Source: an uncultured Flavobacteriaceae bacterium
GTDB lineage: Bacteria > Bacteroidota > Bacteroidia > Flavobacteriales > Flavobacteriaceae
Direction: 5' to 3'
Assembly: GCA_905182295.1 (NCBI GenBank)
Contig: CAJJAZ010000005.1
Coordinates: forward strand, 1-64,000
Length of the DNA: 64,000 nt
The notes below the pieces were generated by a model that made no database searches, had not been told where the DNA came from, and worked only from the letters and a program-made list of their open reading frames with translations. Position numbers and translations under genes: made by a program. Positions 18,538-28,245 of this stretch are shown here, one piece after another (within the stretch, counting starts at the first letter, position 1; each line of letters opens with the position of its first letter).

Positions 18538-20013
18538 ATGGTTGTAGTTTGGTTTAAAAGAGATTTAAGACTAGAAGACCACGAACCATTAACTAAAGCT
18601 TTGGCTAGTGGAGAAAAGGTGCTACTGCTCTATTCGTTTGAAAGCTTTTGGACTCAGGACCCACATTACAGCTACTTACATATAGATTTTATTCAAGAAG
18701 GATTAAAAGCAATACAATTAAAGCTAAGGGAATACGACACCAAAATATTAATCCTTTCCGATTATATTCCTGAAATACTTCAAAAAATTCATTCCCAAGA
18801 ACCTATTACATCTATATATTCACATATGGAAGCGGGAATGGATATTACTTACACAAGGGATAAAGCGGTAAAAATATGGTGTACTAAAAATAGTGTTCAT
18901 TGGCATGAATTTGCCCAAAATGGTCTATGGAGGGCGCTAAAGAACCGTCAAAAATGGCGGGAGCACTGGATCAGCCAAATGAAAGCACCTATTCACACCC
19001 CTAGCTTCCTTCCAAGTACCTATTTCACTTCAAAAGAAATAGATGGATTAAGTGCCGCGCTAAAACTAGTTCCTTTGGATTTAAACATTCATCACAAAAC
19101 AGGCATTCAAATTGGCGGAAGTTTAAATGGATGGAAATACTTACATAGTTTTATCACGAAACGAATTAGTGGGTACCAAAAGTATTATTCTAAACCATTA
19201 GAATCTAGACTTCATAGTGGTCGAATTTCTCCCTATCTGGCTTGGGGAATGCTCTCTACCAAACAAGTACTTCAATATGTTACTCAAAATCAAAAAAAAG
19301 TGAGTAACAAACGAAACGTCAATGGCTTTTTATCTCGATTGAGCTGGCAAGCCCATTTTATTCAGAAATTTGAAATGGAGCCTAGTATTGAGTTTGACGC
19401 TGTAAACAAAGGGTACGCAACGCTTAACAAGACGGTAATTCCCGCCTATCAATTAGCTTGGCGACAAGGACAAACAGGAGTGCCTATGGTAGACGCCGCC
19501 ATGAGATGTCTGGTTCAAACGGGTTTTGTTAATTTTAGACTAAGGGCCATGCTGGCTTCTTTCTTCACCCATTTACTCTGGCAACCCTGGCAAGACTGCT
19601 CGCCGCATTTAGCACAACACTTTTTAGATTTTGAACCAGGGATTCATTTTCCCCAACTTCAAATGCAAGCGGGTGAAACGGGGATAAATACCATTAGAAT
19701 ATACAACCCAGTTAAAAATGGATTGGACCACGACCCAAAGGGAATTTTTATTAAGAAATGGGTGCCAGAATTGGCTTTAATACCGGAAGCTTATGTGCAC
19801 GAACCTTGGAAAATGCCTCCATTAGAAGCCGCTTTTTTAAATTTCACATTGGGTAGCGATTATCCAGCACCCATCGTAAATCTTGAAAAGAGCAGAAAAA
19901 ATGCTGCAGACCAGTTGTGGGGATTAAGAAAAACTAATCTGGTTAAATTAGAAGGGAAAAGAATTTTAGGCACACATGTAGTCCCTAAAAAACCCTGTAA
20001 AAAAACAAGCTAA
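18538..20013 (+). CDS. divergent photolyase/cryptochrome-like flavoprotein
   Basis: This 491-residue protein has the same two-domain layout as its neighbour. The antenna domain begins [17 protein letters not shown] (residues 2-18), and the FAD domain holds [14 protein letters not shown] near residue 268 and [15 protein letters not shown] near 310. The region that in true photolyases reads [22 protein letters not shown] here reads [23 protein letters not shown]. The flavin-proximal Trp of the triad and the flavin N5 Asn are therefore both absent. The distal Trp positions (AWRQGQ, PWQDCS) remain. It is probably a photoreceptor-like or non-canonical repair protein rather than a second CPD photolyase. 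Confidence 0.85.
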   Translation: MVVVWFKRDLRLEDHEPLTKALASGEKVLLLYSFESFWTQDPHYSYLHIDFIQEGLKAIQLKLREYDTKILILSDYIPEILQKIHSQEPITSIYSHMEAGMDITYTRDKAVKIWCTKNSVHWHEFAQNGLWRALKNRQKWREHWISQMKAPIHTPSFLPSTYFTSKEIDGLSAALKLVPLDLNIHHKTGIQIGGSLNGWKYLHSFITKRISGYQKYYSKPLESRLHSGRISPYLAWGMLSTKQVLQYVTQNQKKVSNKRNVNGFLSRLSWQAHFIQKFEMEPSIEFDAVNKGYATLNKTVIPAYQLAWRQGQTGVPMVDAAMRCLVQTGFVNFRLRAMLASFFTHLLWQPWQDCSPHLAQHFLDFEPGIHFPQLQMQAGETGINTIRIYNPVKNGLDHDPKGIFIKKWVPELALIPEAYVHEPWKMPPLEAAFLNFTLGSDYPAPIVNLEKSRKNAADQLWGLRKTNLVKLEGKRILGTHVVPKKPCKKTS

Positions 20014-20078
20014 GCCAGATTTTTTCCATAGGGTATTTTTTGTACCTTACCTTATTAAGAAATAACAACCAAACACCC

Positions 20079-21503
20079 ATGAAAAAAATTTTTATCCTAG
20101 GCCTTTTAGCCTTAACCACACAAGCGCTTTTTGCGCAAAAAATGACTTCTCATAAGAAGGCTATTATAGCCTCTGTAGAAAAACACGAACAAGCATTAAT
20201 TGCCGTGAGTGATTCTATTTGGGCATTGGCAGAAACTGCATTTCAAGAAGACCAATCTGCTGAAATTCTGGCATCTTATGCAGAAAAAAATGGGTTTAAT
20301 GTCACTAGAGGAGTCGCTGGAATTCCCACAGCATTTACAGCCACTTATGGATCTGGAAGTCCCGTAATTAGCGTTTTAGGTGAATTTGACGCATTACCAG
20401 GGATTTCTCAAAAAGCGCAGCCAGAAAAAGAAGCATTGAATCAGGGGGCAGCAGGACACGGATGTGGACACAATTTATTTGGTGCGGGTAGTCTTGGAGC
20501 AGCCATTGCTGTTAAGGAATTGATCGAGGCAGGGAAAATAAAAGGTACCGTAAAATTTTTAGGAACGCCTTCTGAAGAAAAATTCTTTGGAAAAATATGG
20601 ATGGTTCAAGCAGGTCTTTGGGACGACGTAGACGTGAATATAAGCTGGCACCCTTCTGCAGACACCAAAGCAGATGTACAGAGCTCTTTAGCACTGATTG
20701 ATTTTAAGGTAGAGTTTTATGGACAAGCGGCACATGCTTCCGCAGATCCATGGAATGGACGTTCCGCTTCAGATGCACTGGAATTATACACTTCAGGAAT
20801 TAACTACTACAGAGAACATATTAAACCTACAGTAAGAATTCATTACCACATACAAGATGGGGGTCAGGTTGTTAATGTAGTGCCAGACTATTCAAGATTA
20901 TGGGTGAGGGTGAGAGACTCTAAAAGATCTGGAATGAAACCAGTATACGAGCGGGTTCAAGCCATGGCAGAAGGGGCTGCAATTTTAGCCAATGTAGACT
21001 ATAAAATATCTCTCATTTCAGGAATTTACGAAACGCTGGTCAATAGAACTGGCGGTGCTATAATGCAGCAGAACATAGAATTATTAGGACCTTTAACTTA
21101 TACTGAGGCAGAAAATGACTTTGGTAAAAAAATACAAGCAGCTACAGGAAAACCTCAAGTAGGTATGGATAGCGCTATTAGACCTTTGGAAGAAACCAGA
21201 GAAAATTCAGGAGGCGGCTCTACCGATGTTGGAGATGTAAGTTGGAATGTTCCAAATATTAATTTAGGGGTAACTGTAGCACCTAAAGACACTCCTTGGC
21301 ATTCCTGGGCGGTAGTTGCCTGTGGCGGAATGAGTATTGGACACAAAGGTATGATTCACGCTGCCAAAGCAATGGGAATGACTATGGTAGATTTATTTAA
21401 CAACCCAAAACTAGTTTCTAAGGTAAAAGCGGAATACAAAGAGCGCAAAGGAGATGAAGTTTACGAACCTATGATAGATGGTCCTGCACCAATAAATCAG
21501 TAA
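20079..21503 (+). CDS. secreted M20 family amidohydrolase (AbgB-like)
   Basis: The start at 20079 (MKKIFILGLLALTTQALFAQ) gives a clean signal peptide; an in-frame ATG 39 bp upstream adds an unlikely extension. The remaining roughly 450 residues match the M20D amidohydrolase family, close to p-aminobenzoyl-glutamate hydrolase subunit B. Metal-site motifs are GEFDALPG near residue 106, GHGCGHNLFG near 135, TPSEEKFFG near 175 and the late SWNVPN and HSWAVVACGG segments. It hydrolyses an amide bond of an extracytoplasmic metabolite; the substrate is unproven. The gene lies between the photolyase operon and the YhhN gene, which begins 7 bp later. Confidence 0.88.
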   Translation: MKKIFILGLLALTTQALFAQKMTSHKKAIIASVEKHEQALIAVSDSIWALAETAFQEDQSAEILASYAEKNGFNVTRGVAGIPTAFTATYGSGSPVISVLGEFDALPGISQKAQPEKEALNQGAAGHGCGHNLFGAGSLGAAIAVKELIEAGKIKGTVKFLGTPSEEKFFGKIWMVQAGLWDDVDVNISWHPSADTKADVQSSLALIDFKVEFYGQAAHASADPWNGRSASDALELYTSGINYYREHIKPTVRIHYHIQDGGQVVNVVPDYSRLWVRVRDSKRSGMKPVYERVQAMAEGAAILANVDYKISLISGIYETLVNRTGGAIMQQNIELLGPLTYTEAENDFGKKIQAATGKPQVGMDSAIRPLEETRENSGGGSTDVGDVSWNVPNINLGVTVAPKDTPWHSWAVVACGGMSIGHKGMIHAAKAMGMTMVDLFNNPKLVSKVKAEYKERKGDEVYEPMIDGPAPINQ

Positions 21504-21510
21504 AAAAAAT

Positions 21511-22188
21511 ATGAGATTATCTAAAAAAGACCTCCAATTCTTTATATGTTTTGGAGGTTTACTTTTACTAGACGCTAGCTTGAGTCATTTTAACGTAAGT
21601 AGTTACAGATATGCTACAAAGCCTCTAATCATGATTAGCTTATTGGCTTATTTTATCTCAAAAAAGTCTCTTATATCTAAAAAGTTATACCTCTGGGGTG
21701 TCTTTGCCATAATAGCTGCTTTAGCTGGAGACATCTTTTTAATGTTTCAGGAGTACAACGGACTTTTTTTTATAGCAGGACTGGGTGCATTCTTGTTCGC
21801 ACATATTGGATACACGGTAATTTTTTTAACACAAAAAGGGAGAAAAAAACACCTCTTCCAATTCATATTATTGGCTAACTACGCTTTGATTATGGGGTAT
21901 CTAATACTGCCCAAAGCTGGGGACTTGAAAATACCAGTCTTAGTGTATATTATTGCTATTTCTGCTATGGCATATACGGCACAAATCAGAAAAGGAAGCG
22001 TTAGTAAAGCTTCTTATATTACTGGGCTTATTGGGGCTAGATTGTTTTTGGCATCGGACAGCTTGCTGGCCCTATCCATGTTTTTGGACGCCTTCCCTAA
22101 AGTAGATTTCCTGATCATGTTAAGCTATGGAATGGCCCAGGCCAGTATGGTATATAGTTTGGTAAATAGTGGTAAAATTACACCCTAA
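21511..22188 (+). CDS. lysoplasmalogenase (YhhN/TMEM86 family)
   Basis: This 225-residue integral membrane protein has eight hydrophobic segments. It carries the YhhN-family acidic motifs GDIFLMF near residue 73, the GARLFLASDSLLAL near 170 and YGMAQASMVYSL near the C-terminus. Family members hydrolyse the vinyl-ether bond of lysoplasmalogens. Whether this organism makes plasmalogens is not shown here, so the molecular role is taken from the family. Its stop overlaps the 3' end of murA on the opposite strand by 11 bp. Confidence 0.85.
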   Translation: MRLSKKDLQFFICFGGLLLLDASLSHFNVSSYRYATKPLIMISLLAYFISKKSLISKKLYLWGVFAIIAALAGDIFLMFQEYNGLFFIAGLGAFLFAHIGYTVIFLTQKGRKKHLFQFILLANYALIMGYLILPKAGDLKIPVLVYIIAISAMAYTAQIRKGSVSKASYITGLIGARLFLASDSLLALSMFLDAFPKVDFLIMLSYGMAQASMVYSLVNSGKITP

Positions 22189-23485
22189 CTATTTGGGCTC
22201 CAATACTTCTAAGTCGCTCATCTATATGCTCATAACCCCTATCGATCTGTTCAATATTGTGAATGGTAGAAGTTCCATCTGCAGAAAGTGCTGCGATTAA
22301 AAGCGACACTCCAGCCCTAATATCTGGAGAAACCATGGTAGTTGCTTTGAGTAAAGATTTAAAATCATGTCCCATTACAGTAGCCCTATGCGGGTCGCAG
22401 AGAATAATTTTAGCCCCCATATCTATCAGTTTGTCTACAAAAAACAACCTACTCTCAAACATTTTTTGGTGTATAAGTACCTCTCCCCTTGCCTGTGTGG
22501 CAGTGACCAAAAGAATACTCAATAAGTCAGGAGTCATTCCTGGCCATGGAGCGTCTGAAATGGTCAGAATAGAACCGTCAATATAATTTTGAACAGCATA
22601 CCCATCTGTATGGGCAGGAATATAAATATCGTCTCCTCTTTGCTCCAGGCTAATGCCTAATTTTCTGAATACCGCAGGGATTTGTCCCAGCATATTCCAA
22701 TTTACGTCTTTAATGGTTAACTCACTTTGAGTGATAGCTGCCATTCCAACCCAGCTACCTATTTCAATCATATCTGGTAGCATGGTATGAGAAGCGCCTT
22801 TGAGCACTTCTACCCCTTCTATGGTCAATAAATTAGAACCAACACCACTAATTTTGGCACCCATCTTATTTAGTAAGGTGCACAATTGTTGCAAGTATGG
22901 TTCACAAGCCGCATTGTAAATAGTTGTGGTTCCTTCTGCCAGAACAGACGCCATTAAAATATTGGCGGTACCCGTAACAGAGGCCTCGTCCAACAACATA
23001 TAAGTCCCTTTTAATTGGGCCGCTTCTACACCATAGAAATGCTCTTCTTCGTTGTATCTAAATTGAGCACCTAACTTAATAAAGCCTTCAAAATGGGTGT
23101 CTAACCTTCTACGTCCAATTTTATCTCCGCCTGGTTTTGGAATATATCCTTTACCAAATCTTGCCAATAATGGCCCTACAAGCATAATAGATCCTCTTAA
23201 ACCTTTTCCGTCTTCTTTGTATTGTGGTGTTTGGAGGTAATCTAGATTAACATCGTCTGCTTTAAAGGTATAACTGCCTTTGCCTTTCTTTTGAATCTTA
23301 ACACCAAGGTCTTCTAATAAAGAAATGAGTTTATTCACATCAATAATATCTGGGATATTATGAATAGTCACTTCCTCTGCTGTGAGTAATACGGCACATA
23401 AGATTTGTAAAGCTTCGTTTTTAGCACCCTGTGGGCGAATGCTTCCTTGGAGTTTGTGTCCTCCTTCTATTTTAAAGGTACCCAT
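22178..23485 (-). CDS. murA: UDP-N-acetylglucosamine 1-carboxyvinyltransferase MurA
   Basis: MurA transfers enolpyruvate from PEP to UDP-GlcNAc, the first committed step of peptidoglycan synthesis. The 435-residue length is as expected. Motifs include GSIRPQGAKNEALQI (residues 14-28, with the conserved KN pair), LRGSIMLVGPLLARFG near 105 and the C-terminal RAGVSLLIAAL. The loop that carries the usual catalytic Cys in E. coli reads EDGKGLRGS here, preceding RGSIM, with no Cys in that loop. This matches the Asp-bearing fosfomycin-resistant variants only if an Asp aligns (E-D-G), which needs an alignment. It is 10 bp downstream of the DUF4290 gene. Confidence 0.93.
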   Translation of the reverse strand: MGTFKIEGGHKLQGSIRPQGAKNEALQILCAVLLTAEEVTIHNIPDIIDVNKLISLLEDLGVKIQKKGKGSYTFKADDVNLDYLQTPQYKEDGKGLRGSIMLVGPLLARFGKGYIPKPGGDKIGRRRLDTHFEGFIKLGAQFRYNEEEHFYGVEAAQLKGTYMLLDEASVTGTANILMASVLAEGTTTIYNAACEPYLQQLCTLLNKMGAKISGVGSNLLTIEGVEVLKGASHTMLPDMIEIGSWVGMAAITQSELTIKDVNWNMLGQIPAVFRKLGISLEQRGDDIYIPAHTDGYAVQNYIDGSILTISDAPWPGMTPDLLSILLVTATQARGEVLIHQKMFESRLFFVDKLIDMGAKIILCDPHRATVMGHDFKSLLKATTMVSPDIRAGVSLLIAALSADGTSTIHNIEQIDRGYEHIDERLRSIGAQIVRV

Positions 23486-23495
23486 TAATTAAAAT

Positions 23496-24167
23496 TTAAT
23501 AGCGTTTTTTTGACCTATTGTTGTTGTTATTGTTGTTGTTGTTGCTTCTCTGCTTTTTATTCTTATTGTTAGGAACCGTCTTAACAATTTTATTTTGCAA
23601 AAATATATCTGTATCTGTAAGCAACTCCCCTGAGGCCTCTAGGTTAATCTCCCCCTGACTTAGTTCAGTAAGGTGCTTGTAGATTAGACTGTCTTCTACA
23701 GTGTCCTTGTTCCAGTTTAAGAAACACTTTTTCATGTGATTGGCAATGGTATATTCTAATCCAGAGCGTTTGTCTCCCTTTTCCCAACTCATGGCTACAT
23801 CTATCATCCTTTTGATGTTATTTCCATAAAATCGGTATTTTGGAAAATTTTGAGGATAATCTAAGGACTCAGGCTTTTGCTGTAAAAGCTCTTTTGAAGT
23901 GATTGGGAAAGGAGAAGGCACGTCTAATTTAAAATCAGACATGATAAATAATTGGTCCCATAGCTTGTGATTAAAATCTGGCACATCTCTTAAATGAGGT
24001 TGCAAATTACCCATCACGCTAATAATAGCGTTGGCTACCTTAATGCGTTCTTCTCTGTCTTCAATGGTGATTGCATGGTCTACCATTTTCTGGAAATGTC
24101 TTCCATACTCAGGTATAATAAGCTTTTCACGCTCCGTGTTGTATTCTAAATTGTAAACTAATTCCAA
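23496..24167 (-). CDS. DUF4290 protein with asparagine-rich tail
   Basis: This 223-residue protein is of the Bacteroidota-restricted DUF4290 family. It opens with LEYNTEREKLIIPEYGRH, followed by MVDHAITIEDREER and RDVPDFNHKLWDQL. Function is unknown; the protein is soluble and helical. The last 25 residues are KNKKQRS, a run of nine Asn, then RSKKRY. The Asn run comes from a GTT/ATT-rich trinucleotide tract on the plus strand (about 23519-23544) and may vary in length. It directly precedes murA, an association seen in other flavobacteria, so a cell-envelope link is possible. Confidence 0.88.
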   Translation of the reverse strand: MELVYNLEYNTEREKLIIPEYGRHFQKMVDHAITIEDREERIKVANAIISVMGNLQPHLRDVPDFNHKLWDQLFIMSDFKLDVPSPFPITSKELLQQKPESLDYPQNFPKYRFYGNNIKRMIDVAMSWEKGDKRSGLEYTIANHMKKCFLNWNKDTVEDSLIYKHLTELSQGEINLEASGELLTDTDIFLQNKIVKTVPNNKNKKQRSNNNNNNNNNRSKKRY

Positions 24168-24314
24168 ATTGTAAAGTATTAAGGGAAAGAATATAAAGCC
24201 AATGCTTTAAAGATTGCAAAATACTAAAAAAATAGAAAGTCTCCTATGCGTCAGAAGGAATATTTGGTTTTGAGATTGATTGGCTAAAAAAAGTTACGCT
24301 AAATAGCGGTCATA

Positions 24315-24623
24315 TTAAAGAGAAATTACCCCCTCAATGGTTGCTACAGCTCTATAATTAGCAATTACAGCTTCTGGATTTTTAATCACTAAAGAGACGG
24401 ATACACTTGTGAACGCACCCTTTGATGAAGTTCTAGAAGAAATCTTTGCGGACTGGTTTTTGAAAACGGCTATAATAGCAGCCACCTTTTCTTCTGATGA
24501 AGGCACAATGAACTTATACAGATAGGGTGCTGGCCATTGGGTATTTAAAGCGAGATTGTCTTCTAATCTCTTATAAAATTCTGTGGTCTTTTTGTCTTCC
24601 AAATCAAAAACTATTTTAGGCAA
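24315..24623 (-). CDS. DUF493 (YbeD-like) family protein
   Basis: This 102-residue protein is the right size for the DUF493/YbeD ferredoxin-like fold. Its typical elements are YKRLEDNLALNTQWPAPYLYKFIVP at residues 17-41, then KISSRTSSKGAFTSVSVSLVI. YbeD-like proteins are thought to be small regulatory ACT-like domains without known ligand. It is divergent from the ATPase gene across 80 bp. Confidence 0.85.
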   Translation of the reverse strand: MPKIVFDLEDKKTTEFYKRLEDNLALNTQWPAPYLYKFIVPSSEEKVAAIIAVFKNQSAKISSRTSSKGAFTSVSVSLVIKNPEAVIANYRAVATIEGVISL

Positions 24624-24703
24624 ATATAGGTCTAAAACTTAGGTTTTTTAGCCATTTAAGTGTGTTTTATGTAACTTGCATCCCTAAATTATAAGACCTG
24701 TTT

Positions 24704-25234
24704 ATGGCTAAAAAGATTGTGTTTGCTGGTGGACCAGCGACTGGAAAAACAACATTGATCCAAACTTTGGAACTTAGGGGATATGCATGTGCTCAAGAAG
24801 TTTCCAGGCAAGTTACCTTAGAAGCACGTGAAAATGGCATTACACAGCTCTTTGTATCAGACCCACTATTATTTAGCGAAAAGCTATTAGAAGGTCGTGT
24901 AAACCAGTATAAGGAAGCACATAAAAACGACGCTTCACTGGTTTTTTTAGACAGAGGAATTCCAGAAGTATTGGCCTACTTAGACAGGGGAAATACCCCC
25001 TATCCAAATCATTTTACAAAGGCCTGTGAAGACAACCAATACGACCGTGTCTTTATATTTCCCCCTTGGGAAAAAATATATACCTCAGACAATGAGCGGT
25101 ACGAAGACTATCAGGAAGCTTTAAAAATTTATCCCTTTTTAAAAGCAGCCTATGACCGATTTGGATACGAAAGCATTATCTTACCTAAGGACACCGTAGA
25201 AAATAGAATTTCTTTTGTGTTAGAAAATATATAG
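24704..25234 (+). CDS. AAA family ATPase (NadR/TTD14-like P-loop protein)
   Basis: This 176-residue single-domain P-loop protein has Walker A GGPATGKTT (residues 9-17) and a DRGIPEVLAYL Walker-B-like segment near residue 86. ERYEDYQEALKIYPFLKAAYDRFGY near the end is characteristic of the AAA_28 family. It probably acts as a small-molecule kinase or NTPase. Its stop is 2 bp before recQ, so the two are co-transcribed. Confidence 0.82.
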   Translation: MAKKIVFAGGPATGKTTLIQTLELRGYACAQEVSRQVTLEARENGITQLFVSDPLLFSEKLLEGRVNQYKEAHKNDASLVFLDRGIPEVLAYLDRGNTPYPNHFTKACEDNQYDRVFIFPPWEKIYTSDNERYEDYQEALKIYPFLKAAYDRFGYESIILPKDTVENRISFVLENI

Positions 25235-25236
25235 CT

Positions 25237-27129
25237 ATGGCTAAAGACCCCCTTGAGATTCTAAAAAAATTCTGGGGCTACGACACTTTCAAGCGCAATC
25301 AATTAGAGATTATTAAAGATGTTTTAGCTGGATCAGATGTACTGGCACTTCTTCCAACAGGTGGAGGTAAATCTTTGTGTTTTCAAGTTCCCGCATTGGC
25401 TATGGAAGGAATATGTGTGGTTATCTCTCCACTCATAGCGCTTATTCAAGACCAAGTCACTAGACTTTCCAATCAAGGAATAAAAGCCATAGGTCTCACT
25501 GCTGGAATTTCAAGAGATAGACTCATTGAGTTATTAGACAATTGTGATTATGGCGGTGTCAAATTTCTTTATATGTCTCCAGAAAGGTTACAACAACCGA
25601 TGGTATTAGAAAGGCTTTCTAGAATGAAGATATCTCTTATTGCAGTAGATGAGGCGCACTGTATCTCTAGTTGGGGACATGACTTTAGACCTGCTTATCT
25701 TAAATGCACTTCATTAAGAGCCATTACAGACGCCCCTATGATTGCACTCACAGCCACTGCTACAGGAAAAGTACAACAAGATATTGTAGAAAATTTGTCG
25801 TTAAAAGGGGTGCGCATGCACAAAGCGTCTTTCTCAAGACACAATATATCCTATCATGTCACTCAAGTAGAAGACAAGCTGTATTACCTTAAAGAAATTT
25901 GTCACAAAGCCCCTCAAAGTGTCATAGTGTATGTCAATAGTAGAAGAATGGTCGCTTCTCTGTCTAACGAATTAAAAAAAGAAGGTTTAAGCGTGGCTAT
26001 ATATCATGGGGGGCTTTCTAAAATTGAAAGGGAAGCAGCCCTAAACAATTGGCTCAAAGACCATGCTAAAATAATGATAGCCACCAATGCGTTTGGAATG
26101 GGTATAGACAAAGGCAATGTAAGTGACGTAGTTCATTTTCAAATTCCTGAGAGCCTAGAAAATTACTACCAAGAATCCGGAAGGGCAGGTAGAGACGGGA
26201 ATCCTGCAAATGCATTAATTCTTTGGGCTACGCCCGACGTCACACAGCTTAAAAACCAATTCATAGACCCAATGGCTGCCCTAAGAGAAGTGCAGTTGGT
26301 GTACCGTAAATTAAATGCCTTTTTACGAATACCCTATGGAGAAGGAAACGACCAAACCTATCAATTTTCTTTTAATGACTTTGTATCCCATTACGAATTA
26401 AAGACCCTTAAAACGTATAATGCTTTAAAAACCCTAGATCAATTTGGTATTATTCGATTGGAGGAAAACTTTGACAAAAGGACTACATTAAAATATAAGT
26501 GTTCAAAAGAGCAGTTATACGATTATATGGATTCAAATGAGAAGATGAAGCCAATTATCTTGAATCTTTCTCGAACCTATGGCGGGCTTTTTGAATTTGA
26601 AACAAAAATAGACCTCCATCTCTTGGCTAAAAAAATAGCTAAAAACACCTCTGATATTCAGACAGACTTAGCGCAATTACACAAAGACCAACTCATTACA
26701 CTAGATGTTTACACTACAGATCTTAAAGTAGTTTACCTATTGCCTAGGGAAGATGAAAGAACCATAGCGCCCTTCGCCAAGCGTATTGAAAACATTTATG
26801 AAGAAAGAATTAAAAAGGTAAATGCCATGATATCTTATGTGACGCAAACGGAGCGTTGTAGGAATAAAATACTACTGGCTTACTTTGATGAAAAATCAAC
26901 GGACTGTGGCATATGTGATTTCTGTAGTCAAAAAAATATTCCACAAGACCTGGCTTTAAATGATCTAAGTCATGCCCTATTATCACTTTTAGTTGAGAAT
27001 AATTATACTTCAAGACAATTAGTAAGTACTTTAGATAAACCCAAAGAATTGGTTTTAAATTGCATTCAGTACCTTTTAAAAGAAGGACGCATTGGAATAA
27101 ATAGTCAAAATGAATATGTTAAAAAATAA
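25237..27129 (+). CDS. recQ: RecQ family ATP-dependent DNA helicase
   Basis: This 630-residue SF2 3'-5' DNA helicase has Walker A LPTGGGKSLCFQ near residue 40, the DEAH box VDEAHCISSWGHDFRP near 137 and SYYQESGRAGRDG (motif VI) near 305, here written NYYQESGRAGRDG. The zinc-binding RQC region shows CRNKILLAYFDEKSTDCGICDFC near residue 545, with its Cys ligands in place. It unwinds branched DNA in recombination and repair. The C-terminus is short after the winged-helix region, so an HRDC domain seems absent. It overlaps or abuts fmt. Confidence 0.93.
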   Translation: MAKDPLEILKKFWGYDTFKRNQLEIIKDVLAGSDVLALLPTGGGKSLCFQVPALAMEGICVVISPLIALIQDQVTRLSNQGIKAIGLTAGISRDRLIELLDNCDYGGVKFLYMSPERLQQPMVLERLSRMKISLIAVDEAHCISSWGHDFRPAYLKCTSLRAITDAPMIALTATATGKVQQDIVENLSLKGVRMHKASFSRHNISYHVTQVEDKLYYLKEICHKAPQSVIVYVNSRRMVASLSNELKKEGLSVAIYHGGLSKIEREAALNNWLKDHAKIMIATNAFGMGIDKGNVSDVVHFQIPESLENYYQESGRAGRDGNPANALILWATPDVTQLKNQFIDPMAALREVQLVYRKLNAFLRIPYGEGNDQTYQFSFNDFVSHYELKTLKTYNALKTLDQFGIIRLEENFDKRTTLKYKCSKEQLYDYMDSNEKMKPIILNLSRTYGGLFEFETKIDLHLLAKKIAKNTSDIQTDLAQLHKDQLITLDVYTTDLKVVYLLPREDERTIAPFAKRIENIYEERIKKVNAMISYVTQTERCRNKILLAYFDEKSTDCGICDFCSQKNIPQDLALNDLSHALLSLLVENNYTSRQLVSTLDKPKELVLNCIQYLLKEGRIGINSQNEYVKK

Positions 27130-27130
27130 T

Positions 27131-28069
27131 ATGCCCATCGTTTTTATGGGAACGCCCGGATTTGCAGCATATATTTTAGATGCACTCGTAGAGAACGGAC
27201 AAAATATAGCTGGCGTAGTTACCGTAGCAGACAAACCCGCAGGAAGGGGAAAAAAATTACATGAATCTGAGGTAAAAAAAACTGCTATAAAGCACCAATT
27301 AACTGTTTTACAACCCACCAATTTAAAAGATCCTGAATTCATTGAGGCCCTAAAAGCACTAAATGCGTCTGTATTTGTTGTAGTTGCTTTTAGAATGCTT
27401 CCCGAATTGGTGTGGAAAATACCTTCCAAAGGTACTTTTAACCTCCATGCTTCACTCCTGCCCCAGTACCGGGGTGCTGCACCTATTAATTGGGCCATTA
27501 TAAATGGGGAAAAGACTACAGGGGTAACTACCTTCTTTATTGATGAAAAAATAGATACTGGGGCTGTAATTGACCAAATGGCTGTTTCCATTGCAGAAAG
27601 TGATACTGCAGGAAGTTTACATGATAAACTGATGGTACTCGGAGCTAATTTAGTTCAAAAGACCCTTTTAGATATTGAAAAGGGCACTGTAAACCCTAAA
27701 AATCAAACTAAGGATAGCGCTTTAAAAGAAGCACCAAAAATTTTTAAAGAGGACTGCAGGATAGATTGGACCAAAGACGGAAAATTCATTGAAAATTTCA
27801 TCAGAGGAATGAGTCCATATCCAACTGCTTGGACCCATTTAAACCAAGACAATGAAAGGGTTATTTTAAAAGTTTTTGAGGCTACATTTATAAAAACGAG
27901 TCATGACAACGAAATAGGTTCAATAATAAAATCCAAAAAAGAATTGAAAATTGCGGTAATGGACGGATTTATTGCGCTTCTAAAAATTCAGCTCCCTGGT
28001 AAAAGAGCTATGCATGTTTTTGAAGTGCTCAATGGGCTACAATTGAAAGAAAATGCCTACACACTCTAA
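27131..28069 (+). CDS. fmt: methionyl-tRNA formyltransferase
   Basis: Fmt formylates initiator Met-tRNA using 10-formyltetrahydrofolate. The start at 27131 (MPIVFMGTPGFAAY) is preferred because it matches the usual N-terminus and lies one base after the recQ stop. An in-frame ATG at 27110 would overlap recQ by 20 bp. The hydrolase/transferase core motifs are HASLLPQYRGAAPINWAI near residue 107 and GVTTFFIDEKIDTG near 130. The C-terminal domain (about 205-312) is present, with IRGMSPYPTAWT. Confidence 0.94.
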   Translation: MPIVFMGTPGFAAYILDALVENGQNIAGVVTVADKPAGRGKKLHESEVKKTAIKHQLTVLQPTNLKDPEFIEALKALNASVFVVVAFRMLPELVWKIPSKGTFNLHASLLPQYRGAAPINWAIINGEKTTGVTTFFIDEKIDTGAVIDQMAVSIAESDTAGSLHDKLMVLGANLVQKTLLDIEKGTVNPKNQTKDSALKEAPKIFKEDCRIDWTKDGKFIENFIRGMSPYPTAWTHLNQDNERVILKVFEATFIKTSHDNEIGSIIKSKKELKIAVMDGFIALLKIQLPGKRAMHVFEVLNGLQLKENAYTL

Positions 28070-28173
28070 GGGCTTATTCCTACTGACTTGCGAGAAAACA
28101 GCTATAAAGCACCTGGCTTTATAAACAAAACGCTAAAGTTATTAACAAAAAGTGCGATTTCATGCGGGAACAC

Positions 28174-28203
28174 TTGTGTTTATACATTATCCGTATAAAT
28201 TTG
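28174..28203 (+). promoter_or_regulatory. sigma-A promoter of the HU gene
   Basis: TTG (28174-28176), a 19-nt spacer and TAAATTTG (28196-28203) match the Bacteroidota promoter consensus. The box lies 42 bp before the HU start codon, leaving room for a short AT-rich leader. Confidence 0.7.
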
Positions 28204-28245
28204 TTATAGTAATAAGTTATAAACATAACATTAAAATTAATTATC

